DNA of 64,000 nucleotides from positions 1,860,001 through 1,924,000 of the forward strand of contig OZ176050.1 in the NCBI GenBank assembly GCA_964247055.1. Direction: 5' to 3'. This stretch comes from Paragordius varius (Eukaryota; Nematomorpha). The position numbers and the translations under genes are program-made. The stretch's first letter is position 1. Each line of letters starts with the position of its first letter. The notes below the pieces were generated by a model. The model worked only from the letters and a program-made list of their open reading frames with translations. It searched no databases and was not told where the DNA came from. Positions 39,300 to 54,200 of the stretch are shown here, one piece after another.

Positions 39300-42200
39300 T
39301 CAAATACAAAATGCAAGATGTTTTTTTAATGTAACACCATAACTCGACAGAGTAGAGATATTTCGATAGTAATGTTCATTTCTATGTTGAGCCATACATT
39401 GCATGTTAATGAGGAAAGCATTTTGGATTGTTAATACTGTAGGATTAAGCGATTCATCAATTATCTTAATATTCCTGTCTTTTTGTTCCACAATTAACTA
39501 TCATATAAAAAATAATTAGGCACCAATTTTATATGAAAATATAATAATTTTGACTTACGTTGGAGATAATAGGCACATTTATTTGTTCAATGGTTCCATT
39601 GTATCTTAAAATGTTAATTGTACAATTCGACAACCCATATTCAGTTTCAATAATTAACTAAAAATTAAATAATAACATTGCTTTATTTCGGTGTATAATA
39701 ATCACATCGGACCATGCTTGAAGGATAAACTCAAAAAGAGAAATATCTGTCGGGTCGACCAAATCGATGAATGAATTCTTATGATGGTACTTTAGATTAT
39801 AATTTACGTACCAATCGTTTTGCTCCTTGATAATCTTGATGTTTCTTTATTAATATTATAAAATAATTAAAATATGATTTCCATAAGCTATTATTACTAA
39901 TTTTTCCTTGTGATCAACCGTCCTTTTGAATCTACTCTGCGTGTTAAAGGTGATATTTTAAATTATAGTGTTTTTAAATATTTAAAGCAAATAAATTATA
40001 TTTCACGCCTAAAAGTTTGGCCCTACGTCAGACATTATATTATAAAATGATTAAGGTGACATTAATCTATGCATTTTTCAAATAAAAAAAGATTTTGTTT
40101 TTTGCCCCATAATTATGAAAAAGGTTCCCAATATAGCTGGCCTAATTGTATTGTTGGTCGATTTGTGATACATTAGCGAAAATAAATTTCGTCTATAATA
40201 AAATAAACAAGGGAAGAATGTTTGTTAACATTTGTTGTTTATTTCCAACTACTGTGTTGCAAATAGACCACTTATATTAATTTGAATAAGTCAGCATAAA
40301 CGCATACCGTATAATATATACCATTTTTCATGCAAAAACATCATTTTTTTAACCAAATGCAACATTTTTTCAACCAAACGCAACATTTTTTCAAGCAAAT
40401 GCAACATTTTTGTAAGCAAACACAACATTTTTTCAAGCAAACGCAACATTTTTGCAAGCAAAGACAACAATTTTTCAAGCGAACGCAACATTTTTTCAAG
40501 CAAACGCAACATTTTTTCAACCATAATAGACAACATTTTTTCATCCAAACGCAACATTTTTTCAACCAAAGACAACATTTTTTCAAGCAAAAACAACAAT
40601 TTTTTTGCCCCAATTTTTTTATATTATGACAAATTCATTTAATTTTAAGTTAATGATTAGTTAAATTTTAGCTTTGAATTATGATATTTATTCTTTTATT
40701 ATAAATGGTAAAATGATTAAACATTTTAATTTTGCCCTTAATTTAATTATTTTATATATTGTATACCATTTGCACTTTAAGAGTGTCCTACACTTCAAGT
40801 TGGTCCTTGAACATTTCAAGTTGGTCCTTAAAATTTTTAGATTTATTTTTATATTTCTTTATTATTTTTTAACCTAATTTTCTTTATTTATAATATATTT
40901 ATTCAGATAAAAATAAAAAATTTATTCAAAAACCACTTTTTTGTCTCTAACTAATTTTTTTTCAATTTAACAAAAATTATTAACTTTTAATGGATTTAAA
41001 TGAAAAATTGTAAATTGTATATTTTTGAATTTCGTGTTAAATTCTTTATAAAAAAATTAATATAGATCTACGGTTTCTGAATGAATAGGTGATTGATTTC
41101 AAAATTATGCTAAATAGTAGAAAATAGGTTAAAAACGATAAAATAGATGAATGATATCCAATTTGTTTGAAAAAGTTAAAAACAAAACAAAAAAGTCAAA
41201 GGACCAACTTGAATTGTTATAGGGAAACTTTAAATGTTCAAGGACCAACTTGAAGTGTTCAAGGACTCTCTTGAAGTGCAAATGGTATGCCAACATATAT
41301 TGATGTTAAAACAATAAAAATCATAATTCTACGTTTTAATAGGTCTTAAATTAAAAAAATGGTTTTTTATTTTAAAATTGTTGTTTTTGCTTAAAAAAAT
41401 GTTGTCTTTGGTTGAAAAAATGTTGCGTTTGGATGAAAAAATGTTGTTTTTGGTTGAAAAAATGTTGCGTTTGCTTAAAAAAATGTTGCGTTTGGTTGAA
41501 TAATTGTTGTATTTGCTTGAAAAAATGTTGTCTTTGCTTGAAAAAATGTTGCGTTTGCTTAAAAAAATGTTGCGTTTGGTTGAAAAAATGTTGCATTTGG
41601 TTGAAAAAATGATGTTTTTGCATGAAAAATGGAATATATATATATATATATACCATTTACACTTCAAGAGTGTCCTTGAACAATTCAAGTTGGTCCTTGA
41701 ACAGTTTAAGTTGGTCCTTGAACAATTCAAGTTGGTCCTTGAACAGTTCAAGTTGGTCCTTTAACTTTTTTTTTGTTTTTAACTTTTATCAATCAAATCG
41801 AAAATAATTCGTCTATTTTATCGTTTTTAACCTTTTTTCTATTATATTTACCATAAATTTTAAATCGATATCAACTTTTAATCTTTGAAAAACCGTATAT
41901 CTTTATTAATTTCTTAAAATAAATTTAGATATTTATAAGATTTTAACACGAAATGAAAAAATATATAAGTTTTCTGGGTTATTAATTAAAATTTTTCATT
42001 AAAAACATTTAAAAGTCAATAATTTTGTTCAATTGAAAAAAAATAGTTTTAAGAAAAAAAATTGGTTTTTCAATAAAAAAATTTATTTTTAAATGAATAA
42101 ATATATAATAAATAAAGAAAATTAGGTTAATAAATAATTACTTAAAAAAATAAATGCAAAAATTATGGTTAAATCAAAATTTATAAATTTTAAGGACCAA

Positions 42201-45200
42201 CTTGAACTGTTCAAAGACCAACTTGAACTGTTCAAGGACCAACTTGAATTGTTCAAGGACCAACTTGAATTCAAGGACCAACTTGAACTGTTCAAGGACC
42301 AACTTGAATTGTTCAAGGACCAACTTGAATTGTTCAAGGACACTCTTGAAGTGTAAATGTACCATTTTCCAGTAAAAAAACGTTTTCCCAGTCAATCGAA
42401 ACATTTTTCCAGTCAATCGAAACGTTTTCCCAGTCAAAAAAACGTTTTCATAATCAATGAAAAACGTATTTCCACTCCAGAAAAACGTTTTCCCAGTCAA
42501 TAAAAACGGTTTTATTTTTCATAAAAAATATCAAAACAAAATTTAAAAATATGTAACCATTATCAGCGTAATATTAAATATTATAATTTGTAAAAACATA
42601 ATTATTATGACAATATGTCCTATTAAATTCCAATCACGATCATTAATTACATAAAGGTTATATTTTATGGAATTTTAGTATTTTTAAGAAAATAATTAAA
42701 ATTTTATTTTTCTATCGATGGCAAGCCTGGGCTAACTTATAAAATGTATAGTTACTGGTCAAATAATAAAACTTTTAAAAATAGACCATTTCTATCTGAA
42801 ATCGGCCATCGCCTTAAATGGATTTTAAACGTGTCAAGTTTGTCAATAATATTGGGGAATAATATATCTAAACAAAAAATTTTTTGATAATGTTTTGGAT
42901 TAAATATTTAATAAAAAGGATATTACAACACAAATGGCTTCGCGGGCCGCATTTTTAACTCAAAAAGCACGGCGTTCCGCTTTCGAAATATATGCGGGCA
43001 TTCATAGATAATTTATTCGATTTTATACATAAGACTGTAAAATGCAACACAATATAACAATTGTTTTCAAGTTCGTTGCCAAATAGACTTATTTAGGAAA
43101 ATTGCGTAAGAAATATCAATTTTACTAAGATTTTATGGGCATATTTGTGCATATATATATCCAAATTTTTCGCGGGCCGCAGAACATCACAGGTCCGCGT
43201 GTTGACCCCCGGACTAAAAAATAAATATATTAGATAAATTATGGTAAAGTTGAGATGTTTAAAATCCACTTTGAAGCGTTAAAAAACCAATTTGAGATAA
43301 AAATGGTATATTTTTAAAAATTTTATTATTTCACCAATAACTATAGATTTTATAAGTTAGCCAGAATAGGCTTGTCATTGCTAGAATAAAAAATTAAATA
43401 TATTCTTCAAAATACTCAAATTCCATAAAATATAACCTTTAGAATAAGTTATTTATGATTGTGATTGGAATATAAGTGGAAAAAATTTCTTTTAACAAGT
43501 AAATTTTTTAAAACACAAAACAAAAATACATTAAGAAAAATATGAAAAAAAATTTATAAAATATTTACAGAAGATTTTCAAGCGGTCATATTTCGAAATT
43601 TCGCGGAAAGCTGACGGCGGTCAACCGTTTGGCCACCACTGATATATATAGAAAAAATTGTACAAAATATTTTCGATTCCACAATTAATTAGTCATAGAG
43701 TAAAACGTCTTTGCGTATTTTGTACGGTGTAATTTTTTATTTTTATATAAATATACCATATTTCATGCAAAAACATCATTTTTTCAAACAAAGACAGCAT
43801 TTTTTTAAGCAAAAACGAAAATTTTTTAAAAATTTTATACCATTTTTTTTTATTTTATGACATATTAAATTTATAGTTAATGTAATTTAATTTTAGCCTA
43901 GAATTATGATTTTTATTGATTTATCATCAATATTTGATTATATGATTGAATTCAAACATTTGTAACTTTGCCCATAAATTGAATTATTTTATAATATTTT
44001 TTTCTTTTAAAACATTTTCGCTCAATCAATAAATATAATTTCCGGTTCAATTTTTGTTGGTCTTAGAACACTTCAAGTTGGTCCTTCAATATTATTTTGA
44101 TAACTTCTATTAATTAAGCAATATAATATACTTTTAAGTGTGTATCATTTCTTTCTTAACTGTATATTATAAAATATTTAGCTATATTAAAAATATCTAG
44201 GTTTTATATATTATTGATCGTAATATTTAGTGTAAAACATTAATAAGTTTAAAATATTGATAAATAAAAGAAAATTAATTCGAAACAAAAGTTATTTTTA
44301 CTAAATAATATTTTTGATTCAAAAACTACAAATAAATTAAGATAATAGTTTAAATTTAAAAAAAAGAAAATTTACAAAAATAGCGGTTGTATGCAAACTG
44401 CAAAAATGTAAGGAACTTTAAATGAAGGATAACTTTTTTCAAATACACTCTCGAAGCGCAAATTGTATATATTAATTTGGTTAAACTAAAGTTGTAAAGG
44501 AAAAAATTAATTTATATAAATAAATAATGCAATTTAAGGCCAAAATTAAAATCTTTTAAAATCAATCATACCATCAAATATTGATGATGAATCAATAAAA
44601 ATTATAACTCAACGCTAAAATTTTATTAATTAAATTAAAGTTATATAAATTAATAATTAAATTGTCATAAATAAAAAAATTCTGTTAATTTAAAAAATTT
44701 GTTGTTTTTGCTGAAAAAATGTTGTCTTTTGTTAAAAAAATTGCGTTTGGAAGAAAAAATGTTGTCTTTGGTTAAAAAAATGTTGCGTTTGGTGCAAAAA
44801 ATGTTGTCTTAGGTTAAAAAATGTTGCGCTTTGTGGAAAAAATGATGTTTTTGCATGAAATATGGTATATATTATAAAAAATGGCTAATTTTACCATATA
44901 TAAACTCAATGACAATCATTATCAAAATTTTACTCAAGCCTGGCCATTTGTAGTATTAAAACCTTTAAAAATTTGTTTTTATATTAAATTTTAGCATTTT
45001 ACTATAAACAATTCTTATAGCGCGTCGGCTGTTTGTATATTTATCAAAAATATGAGGCTCTTGGAGCTAACACATAAAAATTAAAGGATATAGATATGTT
45101 TTAAATATTTCATAATATTTTTATGAACTATACAGCTTCCACCATTATATTATTGAGCATGTGAACTTATTCTGTTACGGATAAAGGCGCAATCACAATA

Positions 45201-48200
45201 AAAATTGTATTAATTAAAGCAGACAAAAGCATTCCGATAATTGATAATTTTTAAATTAGAATATTTTTTATCAGGAGAGTTTTTTATGACCCCCATTTAT
45301 AATTTGCCAAAGTAGTTGTCTATTTTCTTATAATTAAAGTAATTCTGGAAATCCCTTTACTTTGGATCTTATATCTTTCCCAGAAGATAATGGTAATCAC
45401 ACTCACCTTCAAAAATGATCCCTACACATTCTGGTTTTTGAGTATTGGAAAAAATATTTTAGCTTTTTGGTATCAGTTATTAAAAAATTTTTTGCAGTTA
45501 ATTTATTTCATAGCCATACTATTAACCATAGTTTGTAGATGAAGTATTTTTTACCTAAGTCTCTGACACCAAGGAAATTATCAGAATAATTACAATGAGA
45601 GTAACAAAAACATAATGATTATAATTTATAATGGTTAACCATCATTTAAAATAACGCTTGTTAATATAACCTGTAATAATTATGATTATTCTTAAGGTTC
45701 GCTCTATCAGTATTGTTATCCATTGTGCAGATGGCAGAAAAGTCATAAAAAAATTCTATAATAAAATAAAGATATTTACCTTTGCTAAATTGCTCTTTCA
45801 ACGGATGAATGACAGTTAAATTAGGAGCGATTACAAAATTACCAATGATTGCATTTAAATACATCGTTTCTGTCAAATTTATTGCAAGCGATTCAATTAT
45901 TTTATCAGAGTAAATTTCACGGATCGTTATTGATTTCCCTGGTTTTTGAACTATTTGTATCTATATATTTTGGTGAATTAGATGATTTAATTAAAAATTT
46001 GTTATAATGTTTGAGTGACCGTGTTGAAACTTGAGTTTGGTAACTAAGTTCAGTTATGGTTTTAATAACTAATTTTGGATAAGTATAGCAATAAAAAAAC
46101 TAAAATTAATTATCCAGACTATATTTTCTAATGACATATATAAAAAAATGATTTGACATCTACTAGTTAAATTGTACATTTTGGCGCATCGTTCAGTGAA
46201 AACTACGCCAGTAAAAATTTAAGAACAGCAGCAGATTTGTTGACCCTTTCGCTTGTTATTTAAAACATGGGAAGAGACATGAGATCGGGAAACAAAATTT
46301 TTTTTTCTCAATTTAACTTAGTTGCTAAGTTATAAAGCTTTTTATTATTAAAATAAATATTTTAAAGAATATTTATAACCTTTATCTCTTACTTCTTCCC
46401 AGTACCATAATTAAATTTTTTAACACAAAAGCTAAAAGACGATCCAATAAGTTTTAGGCAAAACCACATTTTTAAATGCTTTTACATTTTATCCTTATAG
46501 ACAATTATTTGCGAGATTTTATGAAATTGAAAACTGATTCATTTTAGACTTTTATAATGAAGTCATTGAAACAAAACTTTTATATAAATTTTACCAATTT
46601 GCAAAGTATATAGCCTTTCATAAATAATTATGAAGAAATATAAGAGCCAGATGATTTAAAATCACTAGTTAAACGTAAAACCGGTTTCAAATTAGAAATA
46701 TATTTATAACCCTAAATTTGGCACACTGTTATATATATATTAAATACAGAGAGAAGGTACCTTTATTACGCGATATAAGAATGAAATTTTTAGATAGGGT
46801 CGATGATGGCATTTCGAATCTTTTTAATAATTGAGGTAAACGTTTATGGTACATGTAAAATAAATAACAAAAGCTGTTTTGAGTATTTTTGCCTATAACT
46901 TTATGAACAGACGCAAAAGCGTAAAATTTTTATGGTATGCTTAAGAAAAAACTTTCATAGCTATATTTTATTTATATTTAGGGTCAAAACACACCTGTAA
47001 TTATCCAAAATCTAGATAATATCTATTGTTTTATCTCACAAAATTTATGAATTTATATAGATTATTGATATTGGAATACACTGTTTATTTAACATTCGAG
47101 TTATACACCTTCAATTTGACTTCTAAAAAACTAAATAAAAACAGAAACTATATATTTAATTTTTATTAAACTCAGTTTTCGAGATATTATTCATAAATAC
47201 AAAAGGTTATTTAGCAAAACCATTTCTTCAAAAATTTCAATTTTTCGAAATTTTTTCAACTTTTTTGATATATGGAAAAATTATTTAGCTTTTGTGTGTC
47301 CAAATACAGGGTTTTTGCTATTTCTCTTACACAGTGTGCAAAATCGGGGTCATGAAAAAAATATCTTGATGGAATAAATATATTCTGATAGAAAAATATA
47401 TCAGGATTATGATGGTGCTTTTGGTTTTGGTATTTAGAAGTGATATGCGAAATATTTTGTGGCAAGTGAACCATATCAGAAAATGAAAATTTGCGCACGT
47501 TTTTAAAAATAAAGTTTCTTAGATGAAAGGTAAATGCTTCACTCCAAAAAATATCATAAACTACTTGTAAAAAAAACAATATTTTTATAACATATTAATT
47601 TTTAGATGCATACTCCAAAAGTCCCATATTTTTTTGCTCCAAACGGGCCATTCTTTTACAATAAATGCAAATATGCTGAAATTTCGTATAAAATTTGTGA
47701 ATATATGTAGCTAAATTTTGACATTAAAAAAATTTTTTAAATGATGCGTACTTCTTGCTATTTTTTGGCATGACGGAAACGGTATACAAACGCTTTTAGA
47801 CATTGTAAAAACATTTCACTATATAATTTAATGGCTGAACATTTCTATTGCTTCAGAATTTTAATTTACTGGTTCGTTTACTTTAAAATTTTGGTTAATT
47901 TTTATATAAAAACACAATTATTAGAAAGCTACCACTTTAAAGCAGAAAACGCCATCTTTATATTAAATATAAAAACATGTTATGGAGATTATTTTGTCAG
48001 CCTACTTATGCAATTAGAAGTCATAGTACTTCCTATCAAGCAATAAATCGGGTTTTATGAAACAAATAAAAGAGGACAGTGTTCACCACGTGTCATAGTG
48101 TAAGGCGCGTTTAGTCCTTGTTGTAAACTCATCAGCCACACATAATGAACATAAACACTGTCGGTTAGGAGTTTGTATATATACTGAGTATTTTAAGACT

Positions 48201-51200
48201 TAAGAACATTTATAGTTGTTGAAAGAGATAACAGAGAACTTAAGGCTTGGAGAGGGGTACCGATTGTACTTAGTCGTTTCAAGCCACCTATTGATTGATA
48301 GGAAGTACTATGACTTCTGATTGCAAAGATAGACTAAGAAAATAATATCCTTAATATTTACAATTTATATTTGACAAAAATTTAACACAAACTTTAATAT
48401 AAATTGTGAGGTGATAGAAATTAGCATCATCAATATATTAAAATTGTGTTTTTATAATGCGTTTTCATATCATTTTCATCAGGTCTAAAAAGGATTGAGT
48501 ACGCTTAAGAATATTTTGATAAAAATTAAATTTTTGTAAAAAATAGGCATTTTTTAAAAATATTTTTTCTATGTTAATTAGCATATAATCGCGCTAACCC
48601 CGCCATTTTTGCGTTTATTATAAGAAGCCCGTTTTAGAAGAGCAAAAAAATTTGGGACTTTCGGAGCCCATAAAAATTAAAATATTATAAAAATAGTGTT
48701 ATGCTTTTTATAAGTAGTTTATTATATATTTTAGTGATATTTTTTGGAATAAATTTAGGTTACTTCAAAAAAATTTATTACAAAAAATGTGCTCAGTAAA
48801 TAACTTTTTATATAGGTAAGCGCCAAAATCAATAGCGCCATGAGATTCCTGATACATTTTTCTACTTATAATAGCTACATATTAAGCCTTTACAGTTAAC
48901 GGTCATTTTATTTACATTGGTGTCAAATTTTTGAAGAAAATTATGTTTTTTATGCTTAGTTATAATCAATAATCCCAAATTCAAAAAGAAATATATTATA
49001 TATATGTTTTTATTTACATTTTACCCTAATAACATATAACTTGTAACCAATAATATGATAATTTCCTTTAATATTTAAAAACTACCTTTAAAATATCATT
49101 ATAGGCGCAACGATAATTCTGCATATCTATAAGGTGAGTTAAATTCCTGTTCGGGAGAATCCAATTTAAATCACTGTAATGTCCTGGAACCGGTGATACC
49201 ATAAGATATTTAATCGATTGAATGTCGCTTTCAATATACAAATTTGGGTCGCAATTTTGTGTTGCAAAATTAAAAATATCTTTTTTAACCAGGAGACAAA
49301 TTTTGTAGCGTTCATTTATTTGCTTGTTCTCTATCAAATCGTGTTTTATTGTCAATGCTGCAACATTGTTAATCAATGTAAAATCCACATCTGTTATCAT
49401 ATCACTGTCAGAAAAATAAGACAAGGTTTATTAATTTCGGCATAAAATATTTAAAAGATATTATAATTGATTTGTTTATTGGAACAAATTAAATTGTCCG
49501 GATCAATAAAGGGGCCATAACAAATTAACTAAATTGAAACTAATTAATTATTTTTTTAATTTTAAATAGGCTCCTAAAAATAATAAATTCAGCTGATATA
49601 TTAAGTTAATATATGATTTAATTTTATATTTTTAGAACATTATAATTATTCAGTGTTTACCTATGGTACTTAAGACTTTATCCAATAAAACGCAATATAA
49701 TTAAAATATTAGGAATTATTCATCCCTAATGAAAAAACTAAAAAAATCCACAATTTATTTATTTTTAATATTTATACTAGGGTTTGGAGCGAATTATAAG
49801 AACCGGTTCTAGAACCGATTCATATGGTTTTTTGATGGAACCGTTGTTCCATGATAAGAACCGGAACAGTTTTATTTTAAAAATCGATTCTGCATGTAAA
49901 AATTTAAGACGTTTTAGGACCGGTATTAGATACCAAGTTTTTTTATTATGGCAGAACTGTAAGTATTGTTGAACTCTTAGATAAAATACATACAATATAT
50001 TTTTATTTGTATCCTTTAGCATTATTTTTGCAATCGATGAAGGATATAAAAACCAGTTAAGTGAAGTATGATTAAACAGGAAATGCTTCAAATGTGTATC
50101 ATTAATAAAATGATCAATAACACCAATTTAATTTTGCATTTTATACACAAAGACGTTTGTACTAAATTTACGGGAAATCGTCAACGGTATATAATAGTTA
50201 TAATGTGGTTCAAACAAAAACAAATATATTTCTTTTTATAAAACAAAACTGTTACCTATTGAATTGGATGTAAAAGCTTTCAATGAAGGTATTTTAAAAA
50301 TGGTTAATGCAAATGAGAGACCTTCAAAGATTACTGAAAATTTTGGCAAAAAATCATTTATTATTTAAAGGGTTGCACAAGTTGAATGAATCTCAAAGAT
50401 TTACTGCACCAATTTGTGAGAAGATAAAAGTTGCAATGAGCGAATTCAATAAATTTTGTGCAATTATTTACCCTGAGTGATAATGCTTTTTATCCATACT
50501 TACTGAATATAATAAAGATGCTCACATATACAAATTGATATGGAACATTTAATTGAATCAATTCTACCATCAAACGAAGTAATTAAGTTAAAAAATTAGA
50601 ATTGGTTATCTTATAAAAAAAATTATAATATTAGCTCCACGTTAGATGTGTCACGCATACTCTTTCGGTGTAAGTGATTTTTTAATGTCCAAAATGACAG
50701 TAATTCGGGGCTTAGAACCAGAACCGTCAGAACCGGTTTATGAACAGAAAATGCGAGCGGAACCGGAACAATTTTGGAATTTTAAGGACCTTTTAGAACC
50801 GGTTACAGTTTTTAAATAACGGGTTTGATATACGAAAAAATATTCCAAATATAGACTCTGGTTCTAAGGCCTGGTTTATGCCTAAATTTATAGCAATATA
50901 AAATAAAATTTATGTCCGCAAGTGTCATGGTTGTGAACTTTCTTTAAGTTTATATTTTATCACACATTTATTTTCAATTTAATTATTTTTGTTTTGCATT
51001 ATTTTAAGTTTATTTTTTAAACGAAACTCCGAATAATGGCTTTGTGAGAAAAAATTTAAGTTTTTACTAAATTTATTTTCTATTTTTTCATGACGTTTAT
51101 GAGATTTTTAAACATGCTTACAAAGTTATGTCGCTACGATTGATTGGAAGATGGTTGTAGAGGTTAAATTTTCCTGCCTTTTTAACAAATGAATTGACAT

Positions 51201-54200
51201 CATTATATTTGATATAAGATTCTACTCGAATAAAAATAATAATAATTAGTATCACAATAATTATATCAATTATAGATTAAATAAACTAACAATGTAAAAT
51301 GGGCTATGAGACATTTTTAGCAAAAGGGATCCATTAAATAAAAAAAAATTGTTTTAAAAAGGGGTTTTTGCTAAAGCCGATTCAGTTTGGTTTGCTATTT
51401 ATTAATTTAAGTTAACGTGCTTAATTGTGTGGTAATTGATTTTATTAAATGTAACTTTTTTCAAAATTTTGTTCTTCCACTACCTCGTAAATAAACATGG
51501 CGTACACTTAAAATCCTTAAAATTTGTATATTTCAAAATGTTACTAAATTAAAATTTTAATTAAGGTACACTTAACTATGTAGCTATATTAACTTAGTTA
51601 ACCGAATCTTTTACCATAATTTTGGCAAATTTAAGTTTAACCAATCAAATTTTGACAATTTGGAGTTAAATATGTATATATAGTTAAATGTATATTCCTA
51701 TCCAATAATACCAATACTGGTAATATTTATATAAATTTTGTATAATTCCTCTAAATTAACACTCTAAATTCATAGGCTTGCTATATTTTTACCTAAAAAA
51801 TCGATTACAGTTTATTTTATTTTAATCATTTTTATTTTGTCCGAATTTGTAATGGTTTTTACAGTAAAAATGTAAATGCTTTTATTCAAAAACTTTTTAA
51901 TATATGGATATTTGGGTTAGATAATGTTGTTCTCATAATAAAAATAATAATTTATAATACAAAACGGTTTACATTTATTTCTATAATATTGTGTTTAACA
52001 CCTGATTTTTTCAACTCTGCTACCCTAAATTTGACAGACTATATATAAAATAAATTGTTTTACCTGTGGTAATTGGCACCGGGCTGACCATTTCTAATTT
52101 ATAAATTAGATTGATTGATAGTAAAAGCAACTTAATTTAATGAAATATTTAATGTTTAAATGCAATCAAGATAGATAAACATGTTATAGGATTTTGGCTT
52201 TCCTCTAATTTTTGCAACTAACGATCAAAGGTAGTGATACTACCCAATAAAATTTTAAGGCACCAAAAATTAATCTTGTCGCATTCGTGCACCGTACAAT
52301 ACTGATAAAAATTATAACGTTTGACATATTTGCAGATATTTATACCGAAATAAGTATAACAAAATAATAAATAATTTCATAAAACTTTTAGGGCCGCATG
52401 AGGCTTATGACCGCACTGATCAAAGAGTTTTAAATTTTTTGACTCATTACTTAACCATATAGTTAGTATCAATCGTCAGTTTCTCGTATTTTATTATGAT
52501 ATATTAATTTTCAATATTTTAGTTTATAAAATTAAAGCCTATTATATATATATATATATATATATTATATATTATAAAGGCAGAAATAGTTGAATTATCA
52601 AAAAGTTTCGATTATAATTCCTGTAATATAGTAAAAAAATATTAAATGGTTTTATGGATTATACCTGCACAGTTTTTTAAAACAGCAGACAAATAGGGAC
52701 GACGTCTTTCTATCCCAGTTTTTTTTAACGCGACACGTAAAATATTCGTAAAATTCTCAAAATTTTGAATAAATGTCTTATTATCTTGATATATTAGTAA
52801 AATGGCAGATTCAGATTTAGGCTGGTATATGCGTATCTACATGTTTTAAGTTGCAATAATACTTTGTTGTATTCAAGTTCTGTTGGTATCATATCAATGT
52901 TATACGATCGATAATATCCGTAATATTCATCACAAAATTGACATCCGTTGATCCACATAATCGATTCGTTTTTAATAATATCCAAATAAAACTAAAAATA
53001 TAAAAATAAATATAAATCCATTTTTTAAAAAATAACTGTTACACTACGCATATATTATAAACTTTTTGCCTTTTAATTCTTCTATTACAATAATAAATAA
53101 AATTATACAGACAAATATATCAAAAGACAAATATTTTTTAAAAAGGAAACAATACCCTTCAAACTTTTTAATTATATAATTGAGTGTATTAAAACTTCTT
53201 TCTACCCTATTTTACTACCCAAAAAGATGAGTAATATTCAAAAAAAATTAAGATTTTAAAAATATAGTTATCTTTTAAATTAAGATATTTATCTTTTAGT
53301 TTTTAATAGGGCTTCGAACGGAAACCGGATCCACATGAAACCGGGACCCGGATCCTGAAAATTTAGCAGGAACCAACTCAGTTGAGGTGGAATTCTTCTT
53401 CAGGAATCAGCCCGGATATATTCAACTTATTAGGTTCCGGTTCGAACTGTCAAAAACCAGTTTGGTTCCAGTTCCACCACCAAAATAAGTGGTTGTATTT
53501 CATTTGTAAAAAATAAAATTATTGTTTAAATAAATATTTCATATTGAATGTGTGAAAAGATTATATTTAGCTGTCCATCAAATTGGAATCACCATTATAT
53601 TTTTGAATTTGTTATTTAAATATTATTCAAAAAAATTGATTATATGATAACATTTTCTCGCATCCAATTGAAATGGAAGTACCATGTTGATAATTTTTTA
53701 CAGCTTCTTACCTTTATAACTTGAAAAAAGCCATAGACATAATTAATTACATTGATTATTTTTAGCTATAGATTAAAAATACCTTATTAATAAAAAATTT
53801 AGTAATAACCATAGCTCAGAAAATACTTTAACTGAAAAAAAGAGCCACTATGTCAGTGATACAAACGGCGACAAATGGGTTGCATTAGGATCCCAAGATT
53901 TTTTTGGCCACAGTTAATATTAAAACTTTAACATGTAAGAAACATTAAAGGTATTTTAGGGCTCACAACCTAGATAGACACTATTCTTCGCTAAAGTGTT
54001 TATTTTTTCTTATCTGAGCAATCTGACGACCTTGTGCAATCATTTTTCAAAGTTAAATGAAGATTTCCTCCATAAATGGGCAGGTTAATACAAAAACACA
54101 CTTTACCAGGGATTAGAACCTAAGCTACAATTTGGAACCGGTTCCAAACGGTCCTTAAAATTAAATTAGTTCCGGTTCCGGTTCTTTTTATTTTTTTCGG

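Noticed and set aside
48060-48330. Solo LTR at the less AT-rich segment
   Set aside because: The ends are long inverted repeats rather than TG...CA with a direct duplication. No primer-binding site or coding remnant lies nearby.
52852-52862. A donor at 52851 giving a 19-nt intron in the secreted-protein gene
   Set aside because: It would bring in an immediate stop. The donor at 52862 gives a 41-nt intron and keeps the frame.
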